A stretch of DNA of 21,056 bases from Bacteroidales bacterium GP1. Its GTDB lineage: Bacteria > Bacteroidota > Bacteroidia > Bacteroidales > Muribaculaceae. The notes under the pieces were generated by a model. That model ran no database searches and was not told where the DNA came from. It saw only the letters and a list, made by a program, of their open reading frames with translations. The DNA lies in the NCBI GenBank assembly GCA_001701105.1, contig DAAI01000040.1:53076-74131 (forward strand), written 5' to 3'. The position numbers were made by a program, and so were the translations under genes. The stretch's first letter is position 1; every line of letters starts with the position of its first letter. Shown in pieces: positions 7,211 to 16,022 of this stretch.

Positions 7211-7785
7211 CCTACCAGAATAATCAATATAAATATAAGGATGATTCGCCGCTGTCGGGGAATCGTTTGTTTGCCCGTGCCGTCGAGCCGGAAGATGCCA
7301 CTTCAATGTGGGAGATGGAAAGCGACCCCGGACAATGGCAGTACAACGGAATGACAGCTCCTCTCTCAATATTAAATCTCCGCGCATATGCAAATAATTA
7401 TGAAGCCGATCCCTACCAGGCCGGTCAGATAAGATTCATCGTGGAGCAAAAGATTCCGGAGAAAGATGAGTGGGAGAATAAAATTGTTGGAATGGTAGAT
7501 CTCTATGACATATCCACAGTCAACCGTACGGCTTATGTAGGAATCTATGTGAGGCCAAAATTCAGAGGCAACGGCTTTGGGCTGGAAATGGCAGGAATAA
7601 TTGCATGCTATGCCAGGCGGATGCTGAATCTCCATTCACTCGTTGCCAAAGTGACAGCCGGAAATGTGGCGAGCCAAAAGCTATTTCTTAAGGCAGGTTA
7701 CTCCTCAGCAGGCTGCCTTAAAGAATGGGTAGAATGGAACAGAGAGAGAAAAGATATGTTGATTTATCAGATAATACTTAAATGA
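7207..7785 (+). CDS. GNAT-family N-acetyltransferase
   Basis: A 192-residue acetyltransferase of the GNAT superfamily, in the subgroup that includes RimJ/RimL and SpeG-like enzymes. The acetyl-CoA pyrophosphate loop is visible as VRPKFRGNGFG (R120, G121, G123, G125), after a beta-strand AYVGIYV. Downstream, AGNVASQKLFLKAGY (151-165) is the typical asparagine-serine-leucine-phenylalanine helix and strand of the family. The substrate cannot be told from sequence; a small amine, an antibiotic-like amine or a protein N-terminus are all possible. It overlaps recR upstream and ruvA downstream by ATGA junctions, so its expression is tied to two recombination genes, but this does not establish a role in recombination. 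Confidence 0.9.
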   Translation: MTYQNNQYKYKDDSPLSGNRLFARAVEPEDATSMWEMESDPGQWQYNGMTAPLSILNLRAYANNYEADPYQAGQIRFIVEQKIPEKDEWENKIVGMVDLYDISTVNRTAYVGIYVRPKFRGNGFGLEMAGIIACYARRMLNLHSLVAKVTAGNVASQKLFLKAGYSSAGCLKEWVEWNRERKDMLIYQIILK

Positions 7786-8360
7786 TTGATTATATAATAG
7801 GGCGCCCTGTGGAATTGTCGCCAACTACAGCCGTTATCGAAAATCACGGAATCGGATACGAGGTGAATATCACCTTGATGGATTATTCCAAAATCGAAGG
7901 GAAGGAAGAGGTGAAGCTATATATCTTTGAATCAATCCGTGAAGATGCACATCTTTTCTACGGGTTTATGGATAAAAGGAGCCGTGAGCTTTTTATTCTG
8001 CTTACCAGTGTAAGCGGGGTTGGACCCAATACAGCGCGCCTTATAATGTCGTCGATGACCACGCAGCAACTGGAACAAGCCATAGCATCCGGCCAAGATT
8101 CAATCCTTAAAAGCGTAAAAGGAATCGGAGGCAAGACAGCGCAACGTATTATAGTCGACTTAAAGGATAAAATAAAGACCTCGGAAGAGGCGTTAATTAT
8201 AAGTACGCCCGCCGGTGAAAGTTATGAGGATTCTGTTTCAGCCCTTGTGATGCTTGGTTTCACTCGACAGCAAAGTCAGAAAGTGCTTCAAAAGATATTC
8301 AAGGCGACCCCGTCCCTCACCACCGAACAAGCTATAAAGCAGGCGCTCACTATGCTGTAG
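7782..8360 (+). CDS. ruvA: Holliday junction branch-migration protein RuvA
   Basis: A 192-residue RuvA, which binds four-way junctions as a tetramer and directs the RuvB motor. The OB-fold domain covers about residues 1-62 (starting MIDYIIGRPVEL, with HGIGYEVNI). Two helix-hairpin-helix motifs follow at SVSGVGPNTA (76-85) and SVKGIGGKTA (111-120). After a flexible linker, residues about 148-192 form domain III, which contacts RuvB (DSVSALVMLGF). Length and domain order are standard. RuvB and RuvC are not in this window. The gene overlaps the GNAT gene and ends 11 bases before sprA; to my recollection, a ruvA-sprA neighbourhood also occurs in other Bacteroidota. Confidence 0.97.
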   Translation: MIDYIIGRPVELSPTTAVIENHGIGYEVNITLMDYSKIEGKEEVKLYIFESIREDAHLFYGFMDKRSRELFILLTSVSGVGPNTARLIMSSMTTQQLEQAIASGQDSILKSVKGIGGKTAQRIIVDLKDKIKTSEEALIISTPAGESYEDSVSALVMLGFTRQQSQKVLQKIFKATPSLTTEQAIKQALTML

Positions 8361-8371
8361 CAGCGTTATTG

Positions 8372-11300
8372 ATGAGTAATAAGGGAAGACGCTCCAATAT
8401 AATAAAGATTATGATGGCAGTACTATTTACGGTGCTGCCCTTCGGTATTTTAGCTTTCCCGCAGTATTACAAAAGCACACTCCTTCCTCCGCCTGACGCT
8501 CCTTTGACAAAAACGGATGAGGGCACTGATTCAATGAACATGCACTCAAAAGTGCAGCCTACTATACCCCGGGGTTATGATGATTACAATAACCCGGAAT
8601 ACCCGGCGGATCTGCGCACACCCTCCAATATCAAGACAGAAGTGGAGTATGATCCGACAAGCGGGATGTACGTGCTTGTTACTAAAGTAGGAAATCAGCA
8701 GATTGTGACTCCATATATGATGACTCCGGAAGAATATTCCGCCATGGAGATGCGTCGGGATATGTTCGGTTACTTCAACACAAGAAACTCTGAGAGTTTT
8801 GAAAAGAAGGATAAGGAGCCGTTCAATATTTTCGATATGAATTTCTCACTCGGGCCTCTCGAAAAAGTATTCGGCCCGGGGGGAGTGCGTCTGCAGACGC
8901 AAGGCTCAGTGCAGTTATCATTTGGAATAAAGAGTAATAAAACCGACAATCCGGCACTCACAAAGCGAAACCGGAGAAAGACATATTTTGATTTCAACCA
9001 GAAAATACAGGCCACTGTCAATGCGGCAGTAGGCGACAAGTTGAAATTCAATATGACATATAATACGGATGCCACATTCGATTTTGATTCAAAAAATCTC
9101 AAACTCGCCTATGAAGGAAAAGAGGACGAGATAATTAAGAATATCGAAGCCGGTAATGTGAGCATGACTACGGGATCGAGCCTGATAAGGGGAGGAACAT
9201 CATTATTCGGTATCAAAACAAAATTACAATTTGGGAAATTGACCCTTACCGGATTGATCTCGCAGCAAAATTCAGAATCCAAAACGGTATCGACCCAGGG
9301 AGGAGTGCAGAGTACGAAATATGAGATAAAGGCTGATAATTATGATGCCAACAGGCATTTTTTCCTTGCTCAATATTTCTATGATAATTATGATAATTTC
9401 GCATCGAGACTCCCTTACGTTGCATCGGGTATAAAAATTACCCGCATTGAGGTTTGGATCACCAATAAAAATTCCAATTATCAACAGAGCCGAAATTTTG
9501 TAGGCTTCATGGACCTTGGAGAGAACACTCGCCTCGCCAATACTCATTGGATTCCTGATTTGAGCTTTTACAATCCGTCAAATTCCTCTAATAATCTTCT
9601 TGAAGAAATAAAAAGAGATTATCCGAGTGCCCGCAATATCAATAGCGTGACGCAAGCTCTCGCGCCGCTTGAGGCTTTCGGAATCACAGGGGGCCGGGAT
9701 TATGAAAAAGTAGAATCGGCAAGATTGCTTTCATCAAGCGAATACACACTCAATTCCGAGTTGGGGTACATTTCCTTGAAATCTGCGCTTAATACCGATG
9801 AAGTGCTTGCAGTGGCCTACGAATATACGTTAAACGGCAAAGTATATCAGGTTGGTGAATTTTCAAGCGATATTACAACTACCTCCGAATCATTGTATCT
9901 TAAGATGTTGCGGAGCACCACAGTGAGTCCCCACCTTCCTATGTGGAAGTTGATGATGAAAAATGTATATGCTCTCGGCGCATATCAACTGCAAAACAAG
10001 AATTTTAAATTACAGATAAAATATCTGAGCGATACGACCGGAACGATGATTAATTTTATTCCCGTTCCAGGATTATCCAACACCCCTTTGCTTCAGATAA
10101 TGAATCTCGACCGAATTGATTCCAATCAAGAGTCCAACCCCGATGGATTTTTTGATTATATAGAAGGATACACCGTTCAGTCACAATCTGGAAAGATAAT
10201 ATTTCCGGTAGCGGAACCGTTCGGATCGCATCTTGAGAAGAAAATCGGGAATCCGGCCATAGCAAAGGATTATGTATATCAGGAATTATATGACTCCACA
10301 TTGGTAGTGGCACGCCAATTTGCAGATAAAAATAAATTCTCTCTTGTCGGTGAATATCAGGCATCCGGAGGGGCCACGATCCGATTGAATGCAATGAATG
10401 TGCCACGCGGATCGGTTGTCGTGATGGCTGGAGGAGTCGTCCTTACGGAGAACAGCGATTATACCGTAGATTATTCCATGGGTATCGTGACTATTACCAA
10501 TCAAAGCATAATTGATTCAGGGACTAATGTTAGCGTAACATTGGAAAATCAATCAATGTTCTCCATGCAGAGAAAAACATTGCTTGGTCTGGATGCGCAA
10601 TATAAGTTCAATAAAGACCTGACTATCGGCGGAACAATAATGTACTTTGCCGAAAAATCCCTTACAAAGAAAGTGAATATCGGGGAAGAGGTTATCAATA
10701 ATACAATGTGGGGTCTTAACTTATCCTACAACAAGCAATTCAACTGGCTAACTAATTTGATAGCCAAAATTCCGACTATCCGCTCCACGGCTCCTTCAGT
10801 ATTCAATATTAATGCTGAATTTGCACAACTAATTCCCACGAAACAAAACACGGGCAGCGCGGCGGGCTCGAGTTATATAGACGATTTTGAGGCTACTCAG
10901 ACAGGAATCGACCTAAGGAGTCCTTATTCATGGTTTCTTGCTTCCACGCCATATGATCCGGGGCCCGGAGCCTTATTCCCGGAAGCCGGATTAAGTAATA
11001 ATGTGGATTATGGCAAAAACAGAGCATTGCTTTCATGGTATTATATCGACCGGACTTGGACGCAGCGAAATTCTACAACCCTCCCCGGTTACTTAAAAAA
11101 TGATACAAAGCAGATGGCCAATCCATATGTGCGTGAAATATCAGTCACCGAACTCTTTCCATATAGAGATTTATCCTATGGTGAGGCTAATTGGATTCAA
11201 ACCCTTAATCTTTCTTATTATCCTACCGAGCGAGGCCCATATAATCTTGACGGGGATGATATTGATGGAGAAGGAAGACTCTTGCATCCAGAACGCCGCT

Positions 11301-14300
11301 GGGGTGGGATGATGCGGAAGATGGATAATTCTAACTTTGAGAATTCCAATGTGGAATATCTTCAGTTCTGGATGCTCGATCCGTTCCTTGACCCCGAGAA
11401 CAATAACCGGGAGGGAGGAGATCTATATTTCAATTTCGGGGAGATAAGCGAGGATATTCTCAAAGACGGAATGAAAAGTTATGAGAATGGTCTGCCCGTG
11501 GATGGAGATACCCAATTCATAGGAGAGACTGTATGGGGGAAAGTTTCTCGCCAGAACTCGCTTACATATGCATTTGAGAATACTCCGGATGCCCGGTTAC
11601 TTCAGGATGTTGGGCTTGACGGATTGCCAAATGATGAAGAATTCTCGTATGGTGCGTATAAGGATTATCTTGATAAACTGCGAGTCCGTCTTCCAGCCGC
11701 CACAATAGCATCAATGCAGGAAGATCCCTTCTCAGCGTTCAATGATCCAGCGGGTGATAATTACCATTTCTATCGTTCCGACTGGTATGACGCCCATAAG
11801 ACAGGAGTGCTCGATAGATATAAACATTATAATGGTGTTGAAGGCAATTCATTGTCGCCCGAGCAATCGCCGAATCCGCAATATCAGTCAGCACGCGCCG
11901 TGCCGGATGTGGAAGATATCAATCAGGATAATACCCTAAACGAATACGAAAGATATTTTCAATATAAAGTATCAATCCGCCCGGAGGATCTGGAAGTAGG
12001 AAAGAATTATATTACCGATAAACAAGTATCGCAAGTTACCACCGTAAACGGCCCACAGGAGGCAATATGGTATCAATTCAAGATCCCCTTGAATCAGCCT
12101 GACAAAGTGGTTGGAGGTATTAACGATTTCTCCACAATCCGGTTTGCGCGTATGTTTATGACAGGCTTCAAGGAGGTTACCCATCTGCGGTTTGCCACCC
12201 TCGAGCTCGTACGCGGTGAATGGCGCGATTATAAATTCAATCTTAACTCTCGAAATGATTCGCCGGCCGAGGGTGAGCTAGATATGTCGGTTGTCAACAT
12301 AGAGGAAAATGCAGGAAGGGAGCCTGTAAATTATGTCCTGCCTCCGGGTGTCGACCGTCAACAGGATTCAGGGTCAGCGCAGGCCACACAGCTTAACGAA
12401 CAATCGCTTTCTTTGAAAGTGACAGGATTGCAAGCCGGAGATGCACGCGGAGTCTATAAGAATACGCAGACCGACTTGCGTATCTATAAGCGATTGCAAA
12501 TGTGGGTTCATGCTGAGGCTTTGATAAATAATATCACCAATCTTAAGAACGGCGACCTTAGCGTATTCATTCGTCTTGGCTCTGATGTGAAGAATAATTA
12601 TTATGAATATGAGGTTCCTCTTGAAATAACCCCTCCCGGTAATTACAATAATCTGAATTCCCGGGATAGATCCATCGTATGGCCATATTCCAATTATATC
12701 AACATCTCCCTTGATGCTCTTCCCGCATTGAAAGTGAAACGCAACCGAGACAAGAGCGGCGGTACCGAAGGTGTGGGATATACAATATTGTATAGCGAGC
12801 AAGATCCGGATAATGACCATAACACCATCTCCGTGCTTGGAAATCCGAGTCTTAGCGATGTAAGGGTGATGTTGATTGGAGTAAGAAACCGATCGAATTC
12901 AACAAAAGACGGTACTATATGGGTAAATGAGCTAAGGGTAACTGATTTCAATGAATCAGGGGGTTGGGCTTTGAATGCAAATGCATCTCTGTCACTCTCC
13001 GACATCGCGAATGTCAATTTTGCCTACCACAAGGAGACGGATGGCTTCGGGAATGTAGATCAGGGATTGTCGGCACGTCGTCTCGATACATATGATCAAT
13101 ATAATATAACGGTACAGGGTGATGTGGGGAAATTATTGCCTGAGAAAGCAAGGCTTTCAGCGCCTATATATTTCTCAAAATCGCAGGAGACACTGACTCC
13201 TAAATATAATCCGCTTGATCAGGACATATTATTAAAGGATGCTCTTGATGCAGCCGCTACTAAGCATGAACGAGACTCTATCCAAAGCTATGCCATTTCC
13301 CGTAAAGGGTCGGAGAGCTTTTCTATATCAAATTTGAAATTTGATGTGAAGAGTAAAACCCCAATGCCCTGGGATCCGGCAAATTTCCAGATAAATTTCT
13401 CGTACAATAAACAGAAAGAGAGCGATCCGACAACAGAATATGAAAATACCAACGACTATCGCGGTTCGTTCCAGTATGCCTATACGCCATATATTAAGCC
13501 ATGGAAACCGTTTAATAAAATTGTAAAAGGGAAGGGTAAAACAGCGAAGTTCGTGAAAGACTGGGAGATCAATTGGTTGTTCCAGAATCTTACTTTCTAC
13601 ACATCGATGCATAGATATTATTACGAACAGCAGACGCGCAGCGAAGTGGATGTCGATATGCAGTTGCCGGTTCAAGTAAGCAAAAATTTCACATGGGACC
13701 GCCAATTCTCAATTTCCTGGAATCTCATCAAATCTTTGCAACTTTCATTCTCCTCAAACACTACAGCGAGAATCGAGGAGACCCTCGGAGCGGTCAACAA
13801 ACGATTATTCCCTGATAAATACAGAGATTGGAAAGACACAGTGATGAGCTCTCTTAAACACCTCGGCACGCCATGGAATTATAACCAGACTTTTACCGGC
13901 ACATATAGAGCGCCGTTCAATAAGATTGGTTTCCTCGACTATCTCACGGCCAATGTTAGCTATACATCCACCTACCGATGGGATAAGGGGGCTACGGTAG
14001 ATGATGTATATCTCGGGAATACTATCCAGAATCAAAGCTCATGGAATGCAGACGCCCGTGTGAATTTTGAAATGCTTTATAATAAAGTTCCGTATTTACA
14101 GAAAGTCAACAGGCGTTTTGTCAATTCCACGAATTCGAGAAATCAGAATCAGACTACGCGTAATAATAAAAACAATAAGAATAAGAAGGACTCGGAAGAG
14201 GATAGCCGGAAAAATAAGAAAGCGCGAAAGGTGGAAAAAGCCATAACATTATCGCCGGATTCTGCAATCGTGATAAATCACAACTTCAATACGAAAAAAT

Positions 14301-15880
14301 TGAAAGTTACGGCTTTTCTTGACGGCAAGTCTCATAGCGTGAACTGGAAGATAAAGGATAATAATAATATAATAGTAACAGATACGGGTAGCAAAACCTT
14401 GAGTATTACCATACGCGAGATAATAAAAGATCCCAAGCCCTCGGTAGCATCGGAAATAGCCGACCATTCCGTAAGATTCCTTATGATGGTAAGAGGGTTG
14501 TCATTCAGATGGAGAAGTTCTCATTCTTTGAACGTACCTTTATTCTCCCCGAATGTGGGCGACATCTTCGGTCAAAGATCAGGACACGGCCCCATGTCAC
14601 CCGGCTTGGACTTCGCATTCGGATTTTATGATAACACATATGTGGATAAAGCTCTCGAAAGAGGATGGCTGATAACGAATGATCAACAGGTTTCTCCGGC
14701 TATATGGAACAAGAGTGAGGATTTTAATTTTGAGTTGACTTTAGAGCCAATAAAGGGTTTGAAAATATTACTTACCTCCAATCTTACTGATTCTCGGTCG
14801 GAGCAAATGCAATTTATGTTTGCCGGGAATCCCTCTACATTCTCCGGCTCATATATGCGGACTCATTGCGCCATTGCTACAGCTTTGCGCTCATCAAAGG
14901 CAGAAAATGGATATGCTTCGGATGCCTTCAGCAAGTTCCTGCAATATATTCCTCAGGTGGCTTCAAGGATCGAGGAGGGATATAAGGGCGTTCAATATCC
15001 AGGTTCCGGTTTCCTTGATGGTAGCCCGCTCGCCGGAACAGATTATAGTCCTGAAATCGGGGGAGTAAGTCCTACAAGTTCCGATGTATTGATTCCGGCG
15101 TTCATAGCAGCCTATAGCGGAATGGATCCAAAGAAGATAACCCTGGCTCAATTCCCGGGATTGTCGTCGATGCTTCCAAATTGGCGAGTAACATACGAGG
15201 GATTCATAAATCTTGGCAATATGCGCCGTTGGTTTAAGAGTTTCACGGTGTCGCACGCCTATCAATGCTCTTACTCAATTGGTTCTTATAGCAGCTTTAT
15301 GAATTGGGTATCTGCCGGGAATGGTAATATGGGATTCATATGCGATTTAGAGACACAAAATCCAATTCCATCTTCACCATTTAATATATCTTCTGTATCC
15401 ATTACGGAAAAATTTGCCCCGTTGATCGGAGTGAAACTGACAATGTTCAATGATATTACCTTTAATGCAGAATATCGGGATTCACGCACTCTGAATCTCA
15501 ATACATCTGCTGGACAGATTGTGGAATCGCTTAGTAAACAACTATCCGTTGGAGCAGGATATAAGATAGCTAATTTCAACAAGATCATTAAGATAGGTTC
15601 CACACAGGGAAATGTCTCCAACGACCTGACGCTAAATCTTGATGTGGCCTGGAGCAATAACCAGTCGCTGATTAGAAGGATTGAGACAGCTTATACGCAG
15701 GCCACTCAGGGTACAAGCACATTCTCCATCAATTTTATGGCAAGTTATCAATTGAGTAAGCGCATTACTCTATCAGCCTTTATGGACCATCAGACTAACA
15801 CCCCATTGGTATCAAACTCTGCATATCCTACTTCAAATTCAAACTATGGAGTTGCAGTCAATGTATCGCTTGCACGATAA
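8372..15880 (+). CDS. sprA: SprA/Sov, outer-membrane translocon of the type 9 secretion system
   Basis: A 2502-residue protein matching SprA (Sov in Porphyromonas), the very large single-chain beta-barrel through which type 9 secretion cargo crosses the outer membrane. Residues 1 to about 28 form a signal peptide (basic MSNKGRRSNIIK, then a hydrophobic run). The characteristic SprA N-terminal sequence follows, with NIFDMNFSLGPLEKVFGPGG, QGSVQLSFG and the TYFDFNQKIQ strand, and repeated beta-strand pairs run to the C-terminus. The length agrees with the 2400-2500 residues known for the family. The ATG at 8372 is chosen over a TTG one codon upstream. Near residues 1912-1953 (bases 14105-14230) there is a lysine- and asparagine-rich low-complexity insert before a small beta-rich segment. 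It is probably co-transcribed with recR, the GNAT gene and ruvA. No other secretion-system gene is in the window. Confidence 0.95.
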   Translation: MSNKGRRSNIIKIMMAVLFTVLPFGILAFPQYYKSTLLPPPDAPLTKTDEGTDSMNMHSKVQPTIPRGYDDYNNPEYPADLRTPSNIKTEVEYDPTSGMYVLVTKVGNQQIVTPYMMTPEEYSAMEMRRDMFGYFNTRNSESFEKKDKEPFNIFDMNFSLGPLEKVFGPGGVRLQTQGSVQLSFGIKSNKTDNPALTKRNRRKTYFDFNQKIQATVNAAVGDKLKFNMTYNTDATFDFDSKNLKLAYEGKEDEIIKNIEAGNVSMTTGSSLIRGGTSLFGIKTKLQFGKLTLTGLISQQNSESKTVSTQGGVQSTKYEIKADNYDANRHFFLAQYFYDNYDNFASRLPYVASGIKITRIEVWITNKNSNYQQSRNFVGFMDLGENTRLANTHWIPDLSFYNPSNSSNNLLEEIKRDYPSARNINSVTQALAPLEAFGITGGRDYEKVESARLLSSSEYTLNSELGYISLKSALNTDEVLAVAYEYTLNGKVYQVGEFSSDITTTSESLYLKMLRSTTVSPHLPMWKLMMKNVYALGAYQLQNKNFKLQIKYLSDTTGTMINFIPVPGLSNTPLLQIMNLDRIDSNQESNPDGFFDYIEGYTVQSQSGKIIFPVAEPFGSHLEKKIGNPAIAKDYVYQELYDSTLVVARQFADKNKFSLVGEYQASGGATIRLNAMNVPRGSVVVMAGGVVLTENSDYTVDYSMGIVTITNQSIIDSGTNVSVTLENQSMFSMQRKTLLGLDAQYKFNKDLTIGGTIMYFAEKSLTKKVNIGEEVINNTMWGLNLSYNKQFNWLTNLIAKIPTIRSTAPSVFNINAEFAQLIPTKQNTGSAAGSSYIDDFEATQTGIDLRSPYSWFLASTPYDPGPGALFPEAGLSNNVDYGKNRALLSWYYIDRTWTQRNSTTLPGYLKNDTKQMANPYVREISVTELFPYRDLSYGEANWIQTLNLSYYPTERGPYNLDGDDIDGEGRLLHPERRWGGMMRKMDNSNFENSNVEYLQFWMLDPFLDPENNNREGGDLYFNFGEISEDILKDGMKSYENGLPVDGDTQFIGETVWGKVSRQNSLTYAFENTPDARLLQDVGLDGLPNDEEFSYGAYKDYLDKLRVRLPAATIASMQEDPFSAFNDPAGDNYHFYRSDWYDAHKTGVLDRYKHYNGVEGNSLSPEQSPNPQYQSARAVPDVEDINQDNTLNEYERYFQYKVSIRPEDLEVGKNYITDKQVSQVTTVNGPQEAIWYQFKIPLNQPDKVVGGINDFSTIRFARMFMTGFKEVTHLRFATLELVRGEWRDYKFNLNSRNDSPAEGELDMSVVNIEENAGREPVNYVLPPGVDRQQDSGSAQATQLNEQSLSLKVTGLQAGDARGVYKNTQTDLRIYKRLQMWVHAEALINNITNLKNGDLSVFIRLGSDVKNNYYEYEVPLEITPPGNYNNLNSRDRSIVWPYSNYINISLDALPALKVKRNRDKSGGTEGVGYTILYSEQDPDNDHNTISVLGNPSLSDVRVMLIGVRNRSNSTKDGTIWVNELRVTDFNESGGWALNANASLSLSDIANVNFAYHKETDGFGNVDQGLSARRLDTYDQYNITVQGDVGKLLPEKARLSAPIYFSKSQETLTPKYNPLDQDILLKDALDAAATKHERDSIQSYAISRKGSESFSISNLKFDVKSKTPMPWDPANFQINFSYNKQKESDPTTEYENTNDYRGSFQYAYTPYIKPWKPFNKIVKGKGKTAKFVKDWEINWLFQNLTFYTSMHRYYYEQQTRSEVDVDMQLPVQVSKNFTWDRQFSISWNLIKSLQLSFSSNTTARIEETLGAVNKRLFPDKYRDWKDTVMSSLKHLGTPWNYNQTFTGTYRAPFNKIGFLDYLTANVSYTSTYRWDKGATVDDVYLGNTIQNQSSWNADARVNFEMLYNKVPYLQKVNRRFVNSTNSRNQNQTTRNNKNNKNKKDSEEDSRKNKKARKVEKAITLSPDSAIVINHNFNTKKLKVTAFLDGKSHSVNWKIKDNNNIIVTDTGSKTLSITIREIIKDPKPSVASEIADHSVRFLMMVRGLSFRWRSSHSLNVPLFSPNVGDIFGQRSGHGPMSPGLDFAFGFYDNTYVDKALERGWLITNDQQVSPAIWNKSEDFNFELTLEPIKGLKILLTSNLTDSRSEQMQFMFAGNPSTFSGSYMRTHCAIATALRSSKAENGYASDAFSKFLQYIPQVASRIEEGYKGVQYPGSGFLDGSPLAGTDYSPEIGGVSPTSSDVLIPAFIAAYSGMDPKKITLAQFPGLSSMLPNWRVTYEGFINLGNMRRWFKSFTVSHAYQCSYSIGSYSSFMNWVSAGNGNMGFICDLETQNPIPSSPFNISSVSITEKFAPLIGVKLTMFNDITFNAEYRDSRTLNLNTSAGQIVESLSKQLSVGAGYKIANFNKIIKIGSTQGNVSNDLTLNLDVAWSNNQSLIRRIETAYTQATQGTSTFSINFMASYQLSKRITLSAFMDHQTNTPLVSNSAYPTSNSNYGVAVNVSLAR

Positions 15881-15886
15881 TCACCT

Positions 15887-15925
15887 CCGATAAATATTTT
15901 TATAATGAAGGATCGGCATTTTTTT
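15887..15925 (+). terminator. Weak candidate terminator after sprA
   Basis: CCGAT (15887-15891) can pair with ATCGG (15912-15916) across a 20-base AT-rich loop, and a run of seven T begins at 15919. It starts 7 bases past the sprA stop. The stem is only five base pairs, so this is a tentative call. Confidence 0.35.
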
Positions 15926-16022
15926 CGCAGATTAGAGAGTACGATCTACGGAGGGGAATCGCTAGAGAAAGCCCCCGACATCACTGCCGAGAGCTTCCAT
16001 TCTCTGCATGAATATCAAATGT

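Noticed and set aside
8369..8371. TTG as the start of sprA
   Set aside because: The next codon is ATG and gives a normal signal peptide; nothing favours the TTG.
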